DNA of 64,000 bases from Icerya purchasi (Eukaryota > Arthropoda > Insecta > Hemiptera > Monophlebidae): the NCBI GenBank assembly GCA_039619475.1, contig CM077115.1:152743774-152807773 (forward strand). The letters are read 5' to 3'. The notes beneath the pieces are model-generated. The model did not search any database. It was not told where the DNA came from and saw only the letters and a program-made list of their open reading frames with translations. Made by a program: the position numbers and the translations under genes. Shown piece by piece: positions 59,185 to 64,000 of the stretch; position 1 is the stretch's first letter; each line of letters starts with the position of its first letter.

Positions 59185-59349
59185 CTTTAGGCTCGTCCTA
59201 CTTCATTTTACATTTTGTATTAAGTATTATTAATTTCACTATATTGATTTTATACCTTCTATGTTTTGTTCCTCCTATGTATCTACTATATATACACATG
59301 TATTCCATATATTCACTCTAGTGTGTTTTAAGTTTCCACTAAGTTAGTT

Positions 59350-59386
59350 TTAGCTGATGATGGGTTATGCCCGAAAACGTTTCTAA
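59350..59386 (+). ncRNA. Hammerhead-ribozyme-like motif, right arm of large PLE
   Basis: TTAG (59350-59353) pairs with CTAA (59383-59386) as stem I. The core CTGATGA is complete (59354-59360). Stem II is GGG-TTAT-GCCC. GAA (59373-59375) is followed by AACGTT forming a two-pair stem III, then T at 59382 as the base before the predicted cut (UUU triplet, expected to be a weak cleavage site). The short stem III is typical of the PLE-type minimal hammerheads, which may need to dimerise. Confidence 0.65.
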
Positions 59387-59689
59387 TTAAGGTATTTATC
59401 TAATTTATTGTTATAAATTATTTACCCTTATTGTTTGTTATTAAAGTTTGTTTTATTATACAGGTTTAACAAACAAGTATGTATTCACCTACATTCATTT
59501 GTAATAGTTTACCTAAGACCTGTACTAATTTTCAGCTCTATGCGAATTACTGTAAACTCACCACTATTTTTTCGTCTACTTTGTATTAAAAGCTAATTCG
59601 CGAGCGTTGAAAATGTTATAGGTCTACTGTATTTTTTTGATTTTCGACTTTTATACAAATTTTATAGTTTTTTCTGATCTATTTTTGTA

Positions 59690-59870
59690 TGATAAAACTT
59701 ACCGTTTATCAGAAAAACGCAAAAAACTAATATTTTTGACCTTTGCCCTTGAATAATTTTTTTGGCAGACGTGGGATAGATGGGAATTTTTGATATTTCA
59801 TTTGTACCAACGATCTGTACCAATTATTATCTCTATGCGAATTATATTGTAAATTGAAATGGCTGTTTTG
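59690..59870 (-). repeat. Diverged copy of the pogo-type TIR
   Basis: aacttaccgtttatcagaaaaacgcaaaaaactaatatttttgacc and ggaatttttgatatttcatttgta parallel 56930-57050 in the same orientation with about 15-20% mismatch. It is an older insertion next to the younger one. Confidence 0.55.
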
Positions 59871-59879
59871 ACCGGACTA

Positions 59880-61670
59880 TATTGCGAACAAAAAAAGCGG
59901 GGATCGATTTTAAAGTGCGATCACTTCGGAATGTTTTTCGGTTAAAATTTTTCACTTTTTATTTTCAGGCTGCGACTGAAAATCTCACTTTAAACAAGTT
60001 ATTGTTTAAAATTCTCAATTTTAATTGGCCTCCTATGTTTAACAGTCTCATAAAAAAGTACGCATTTCGAAAAAATGAATTAATGGTAAATTTACTTTTT
60101 TTTTTTTAATGTTAATTAATCATTCGCGTTATAAGGAAGTGTTATTTAATTTAATTACTCTTTTCCTTTTTTGAAAATTTAGCGGTTCTTATTAACCGGA
60201 GTTAAAAAAAAAAAAATTACTCCTTTTTTCGCTGTCTCGATTCTTACAAAAACTGTACAGAAAAGTAGAATTAACATTGGCAAAACAATTAAACCGTACC
60301 CTACTTGCGACGTAAATTCCCGTTTAACGCTTTTTAATCTAAATGTTCGGTCGCCAGCCTGTTTTTATATTATTTACGCAGAAGTATCCAATCAAAAACT
60401 GAGCTGAACTTCAAATTACCGCTTGAGAACGGCTTTCAACCAGGGCTCAGATCACAGATATGTACCCGGTACCGTAACAGCAACAAACGAAATTTTCTCA
60501 GTGAACCGTATCTAGCATTTAAGATCTCAACCAATTTTAGTTAGCTATATTTGCAAGTACTAGAATCTTCTTCTTGCGGGGTTGTCAAACTGACTAACAA
60601 CTCACTTTTGTTATTTTTTTCTCGACAGCCATTTTACCGCCATCCGTTCACCTGATTTACCGTGATATCGGTATCATTGACTAAAGCCCAGCGTTTACAT
60701 ACGCACGTAAGCGTACTGTGATTTTGTGACACGTTTGTGTTAATAGCCGTCAAAAGAATTTCTAACGCGTTCGGTTGTAATCACGATGTAGAAAAAGGTT
60801 ATGAAAAGTAATCAACATCCAGAGCACGTTAAAAAAAAAAAAAAAACTGTTCTTTCCGAAATTTCAGAACTTCAAACTATCATTGTAACTTAGTCGTGAA
60901 AGAAAAAAAAAAAAAAATGTGAAGCGTATCGTAAAAATGTTCATTAACATCAGAAACGAAAGGGGGTCTGAAGATCAAATTAGGAAGCGGAAGAGATGAT
61001 TTCAGTGGAAACTGGCTTTAGACGAGACCACTGTATAGAGCAGTTGATGAAGAAACTTATCAAACGATAGAAGAGAAGTCAGAAGTATGAACGTTTAGTT
61101 GGCAATTCCTAAGATGATAGCTTTTTCATCAAATGATCTTTGATCATGATCAGAATATCGGAAGATATTTAAAATTCCACAGCGAGTATTTGATACGACG
61201 GTAGAGCCTTTTAAGCGTTTACAAATGGAGCCTCGGGAGGAAGTCCTAAATTTCAAAATAGCAAAATCAGCGGGGTTGTTCATTCAAACAACATAAATAT
61301 TTAAAATTTGTTATTATACACATTTTCAATTGATTTTTGACATTCAGATTATAAGCATTATAAGCAAACTCTCTAAGTTAATATTCCGTTGCGATAATTA
61401 GTTGTAAGTTTCTACAAGACAGGGTTAAAAAGATATAAAAGAATTATAAAGACATTCGCGAAAACATTTTCGAACGCATCGGCGCATTTACTGTATTCAT
61501 TTAATAAAAAAATTTAAAACATATATATCTCTGTATTGTAAATTTAAACGCGAGACCGTTAATCAGTAATAAATATAAAATATCAGAATACTAAATTAGA
61601 AAGGATTTAAAGCAGAAACGTAATGAATTATATTTAAATGTAAATAAATCCGCACCTGTTTATTAATGTT
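59880..61670. other. Gene-free stretch
   Basis: A-runs near 60831-60845 and 60904-60917. No supported gene. Confidence 0.4.
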
Positions 61671-61679
61671 TTTGAAATA

Positions 61680-61970
61680 GGAAATAAATAAATACCCCTT
61701 ATTAATAAACAAAAATAACTATAAAATAATTTACACTTCAATAAATTAAGAAAACTTACTTCAGAAACGTTTTCAGGCTATATCATCAGCTAACTCAAAT
61801 ATGTATTTCTAGTTTTATCTGTACTGTCTATTGCTAGCTGATTATGCCCGAAAAAATTGTGTTTCTTTAAATTGAGGTCTTTATTTTAATTTATTTAATA
61901 GAAAGTTATTTCACACTTATTTTCATTTGTTATCAAGGGGTATTTATTTATTTTACATTTACGAACTATA
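61680..61970. mobile_element. Older PLE-type tail palindrome
   Basis: The outer ends aataaataaataccccttat (from 61682) and ataaggggtatttattt (to about 61960) are inverted. The inner parts of both arms carry the PLE hammerhead region, intact-looking on the left (minus strand) and damaged on the right (ctgattatgcccgaaaaa, from 61838). Divergence between arms is much higher than in the other palindromes, and I found no clear target duplication. Confidence 0.55.
61761..61793 (-). ncRNA. Hammerhead-like motif in the older palindrome
   Basis: On the minus strand: TTAG, core CTGATGA, TATAGCCT (stem II lost), GAA, AACGTT, T, CTGA. Core and stem III are kept; stem I has one G-T pair. Confidence 0.5.
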
Positions 61971-61974
61971 TATT

Positions 61975-63350
61975 TCTTCTCGAACAATATTAAAATTTAT
62001 TTCTTAGAGAAATAAATGTGTTTTTTTTTCTTATGCTATTAGGTAACCAGAGTGTAACTCTCTATAAGTGAACTACCCGCGATAAGATAATAATCGATTC
62101 TGAAAGAACCCTAACGTAATCTCGTGCCTCTCAGACTGCGAACATCGATAACAATTTTGAAATCTTTATTTTCTACCGAAAAAAACTCTGCCGACGTCAT
62201 ATTTTTTCTTTGCACCGAAGTGACATACAACGTTGAAAATAACTTCACGGTGTGAAATGGAAACGCATTTTGCGCTAAATTTAATAAATATCAGCGGGAA
62301 AAACTGTAAATTGATATATGGCTTTTTAAGGTGAGTAAGCAAAGTCCCCTCCGGGTAAGGGTTGGAAACTTTTACTGAAATATGGTTGATATTAATGGTA
62401 CTTCAAGATAAAAATAGCTACGCTATTAATTACAAGCAAATATACTGTACATAAAGGCGTTTTTTTTTGTTTTTTTTTTTAAAGTTCGATTAATAATAAA
62501 ATTTGCAAAAAGGCCATCTATAAAAATTAAACTGTCACGTATAATTTGTATAAAGGATACATACGACCAAGGATATGAATTATTTGGTAGTAATATAAAT
62601 TTGAATTATAAATATAGATAATTAAATAAATATAAAAAAAAAACGTTTTCGGGCCATCTTCAGGTAGAAAAAAAATATTAGTAAAATATGTAATTACGTG
62701 TTTTGAACTTAAACATTTATCTTAGCCCAAAAAGCGGACAAAAGACGTGTTAGTAAAGACCAACGCTGTGTGTTTTGGCAGAAACCTAAATACCCTAATC
62801 TTTACTAATATTTATTTTCTAATTGAAAGTTACCTTATTTATATTTAATGTTCGTCATTTACATTGATAATTATGCATTATTTTATCTAATTAACAGACA
62901 GGAGATATTCGGTACATTTGAACTATTCGGTATTTAGTATGAATTAAACGTTTAAATAACACAAGGTGGAATAACAAATTTACAAAATTAACATGCATCA
63001 TGGGTAGATAAAAAACCCATGTTCTAGAGGAATATCCAATCAGAAGCCAGTATTTAGTCACATGACCAAGCTCCCTTTCCCTCAACTAATTAAAAGTCGG
63101 TACTTAATCAAATGACCTTAACCTTTTCACATTATTCAACACTGCACCATCATGTTCTACTCCAATTACATTCTTCTACTTGCTGCATCTTCACTGTTAC
63201 AAACCAATAATCAGACATCTCAACACCCATCACATTTTAAATCAACCACCTGCTTTCTCTACAGACACCTGTACATGAGGGAGAACTTAGTAACAGCATT
63301 TGTCCAAAACAGAGATTAGCGGAAGGGCTTTAACCAGCAAATTTCAAAAT
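61975..63350. other. Gene-free stretch
   Basis: T-rich run near 62460-62481; a 10-bp inverted pair ttagtaaaga/tctttactaa at about 62751-62806. No gene. Confidence 0.4.
62641..62666 (-). ncRNA. Hammerhead-like relic
   Basis: On the minus strand: CTGAAGA (a permitted form of CTGANGA), TGGCCC, GAA, AACGTT. Stem II is reduced. A single solitary relic of the same PLE tail. Confidence 0.35.
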
Positions 63351-63356
63351 TTCAAA

Positions 63357-63659
63357 ATTAATGTCAAAAATAAATAAATCATAAGTAGGATTAAATTATG
63401 TAATATGGTCGTCTGTATAGTAATAATATGTACATAAGGAAATGAAAACTATATTAAAATATTATTTAGAGGTTAAATAATGGGTTTTATCTATATTTGG
63501 GAAATTATGGTTTATACAGTTAAGATAAAACCCATTATTTAACCTCTAATAATATTTTAATATAGTTTTCATTTCCTTATGTACATATTATTACTATACA
63601 GACGACCATATGACATAATTTAATCCTACTTATGATTTATTTATTTTTGACATTAATTT
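63357..63659. repeat. Near-perfect 300-bp palindrome
   Basis: Left arm 63357-63493 and right arm 63523-63659 are inverted copies with very few differences (attaatgtcaaaaataaat ... aacccattatttaacctct). The loop is about 30 bp. Non-coding. It could be a foldback MITE; no clear target repeat. Weak symmetry continues outside (caaaatttcaaaatt / aaattcgaaatttt). Confidence 0.8.
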
Positions 63660-64000
63660 TTAAATGTTGAAATTCGAAATTTTCATTTTTCATTTTAAAT
63701 TGTTACCTTTTCACCTCGTTAAATTTTATTAGTCATTTTATGTTTTTTATATTTCATATTTTTAAATTTTTATACATTTTATATTTTTAATAATCGATTT
63801 TTAATATCGACCTTTATCAGTTTAATTTAAATGTAATCATCGTCTTCATTATTTTTATTTACAATTATTCCCGTGAACATGAAGTTTAAAAAACGCGTCG
63901 GAGATAAAAATTATATATAATAGTTTTAAATGCCAGTGTTAAAAATTTATTTGTCGTGAACATTGGCGCACTCAAGGGGGTGCCACGGGGCCATTGCTCC

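Larger units (their letters stand above)
57054..59493. mobile_element. Large Penelope-like head-to-head palindrome
   Basis: The left arm (57054-58208, with complementarity from 57052) and right arm (58304-59460) have equal length (about 1157 bp) and no net indels; the loop is 58209-58303. Each arm encodes PLE coding sequence reading outwards, plus a 3' untranslated region and a hammerhead-like motif. The exact 13-bp repeat ttcatttgtaata flanks the insertion (57041-57053 and 59494-59506). Bases 59461-59493 form an unpaired right-side tail. It is inserted in the right TIR of the pogo-type element. Confidence 0.85.
55907..59629. mobile_element. Pogo/mariner-type element with long TIRs, split by a PLE insertion
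   Basis: The ends CAGTAGACC (55907) and GGTCTACTG (to 59629) are flanked by TA on both sides (55905-55906 and 59630-59631). The left TIR (about 55907-56215) pairs with two right-hand pieces: 56865-57053 and 59494-59629. Between those two pieces lies the PLE palindrome, flanked by a 13-bp repeat, so the right TIR was cut by the later insertion. Without it the element is about 1.3 kb. The centre (56216-56864) has open frames at 56179-56370 and 56371-56571 that I do not recognise. A third diverged copy of the TIR lies at 59690-59870. Confidence 0.7.

Noticed and set aside
61095..61283. Short minus-strand frame
   Set aside because: No motif, no codon signal, and flanking A-runs; chance open frame.

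Overview
This window looks like repeat-rich, AT-rich insect nuclear DNA. It has no operons, ribosome-binding sites or CRISPR arrays. It is dominated by arthropod-type non-LTR retrotransposons, tRNA-derived SINEs, Tc1/mariner, hAT and Helitron remnants, and Penelope-like elements (PLEs). A sap-feeding hemipteran would fit, but that is only a guess. I find one convincing host gene: a 639-codon GMC oxidoreductase exon (15667-17586, minus strand), whose base composition is clearly more GC-rich than its surroundings.

Layout. 1-4.8 kb: remnants of an I-group LINE, a small PLE palindrome, an RTE-like LINE and a second RNase-H-bearing LINE tail. 7.0-7.9 kb: a SINE, then a second PLE palindrome. 12.46-13.68 kb: a short Helitron with 5' TC and 3' CTAG ends. 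15.7-17.6 kb: the GMC gene. 18.2-22.8 kb: three LINE fragments in a row in the same orientation. 24.9-27.65 kb: the 5' half of an A-rich R1-like LINE with ORF1 and endonuclease. 28.4-31.2 kb: SINEs, a split Jockey tail and an I-group tail. 31.9-33.6 kb: hAT material containing a palindromic MITE. 34.5-38.1 kb: a decayed, almost full-length I-group LINE carrying its own hAT-like MITE. 39.4-40.26 kb: an internally deleted mariner with both ends. 40.8-41.9 kb: the 3' half of an R1-like LINE. 43-47.4 kb: two large foldbacks, SINEs and other repeats. 51.4-54.6 kb: two LINEs meeting tail to tail. 55.9-59.6 kb: a nested pogo-type element carrying a 2.4-kb PLE palindrome. 61.7 and 63.4 kb: two more palindromes.

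The most striking system is the set of PLE insertions. At 1.44-1.76, 7.10-7.90 and 57.05-59.49 kb, two 5'-truncated PLE copies lie head to head as a near-perfect inverted repeat. Each is flanked by an exact 13-bp direct repeat and has 33-45 unpaired bases on the right side only. The outward-facing 3' tails carry compact hammerhead-ribozyme-like motifs. The largest copy encodes the end of a reverse transcriptase (YVDD) plus a GIY-YIG endonuclease in both arms. The arms are each 1157 bp and almost identical, except for one patch of about 200 bp that is clearly diverged. This suggests a recurrent way of inserting paired PLE copies, followed by conversion between the arms.

All similarity statements come from reading motifs by eye. 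No database search was run.
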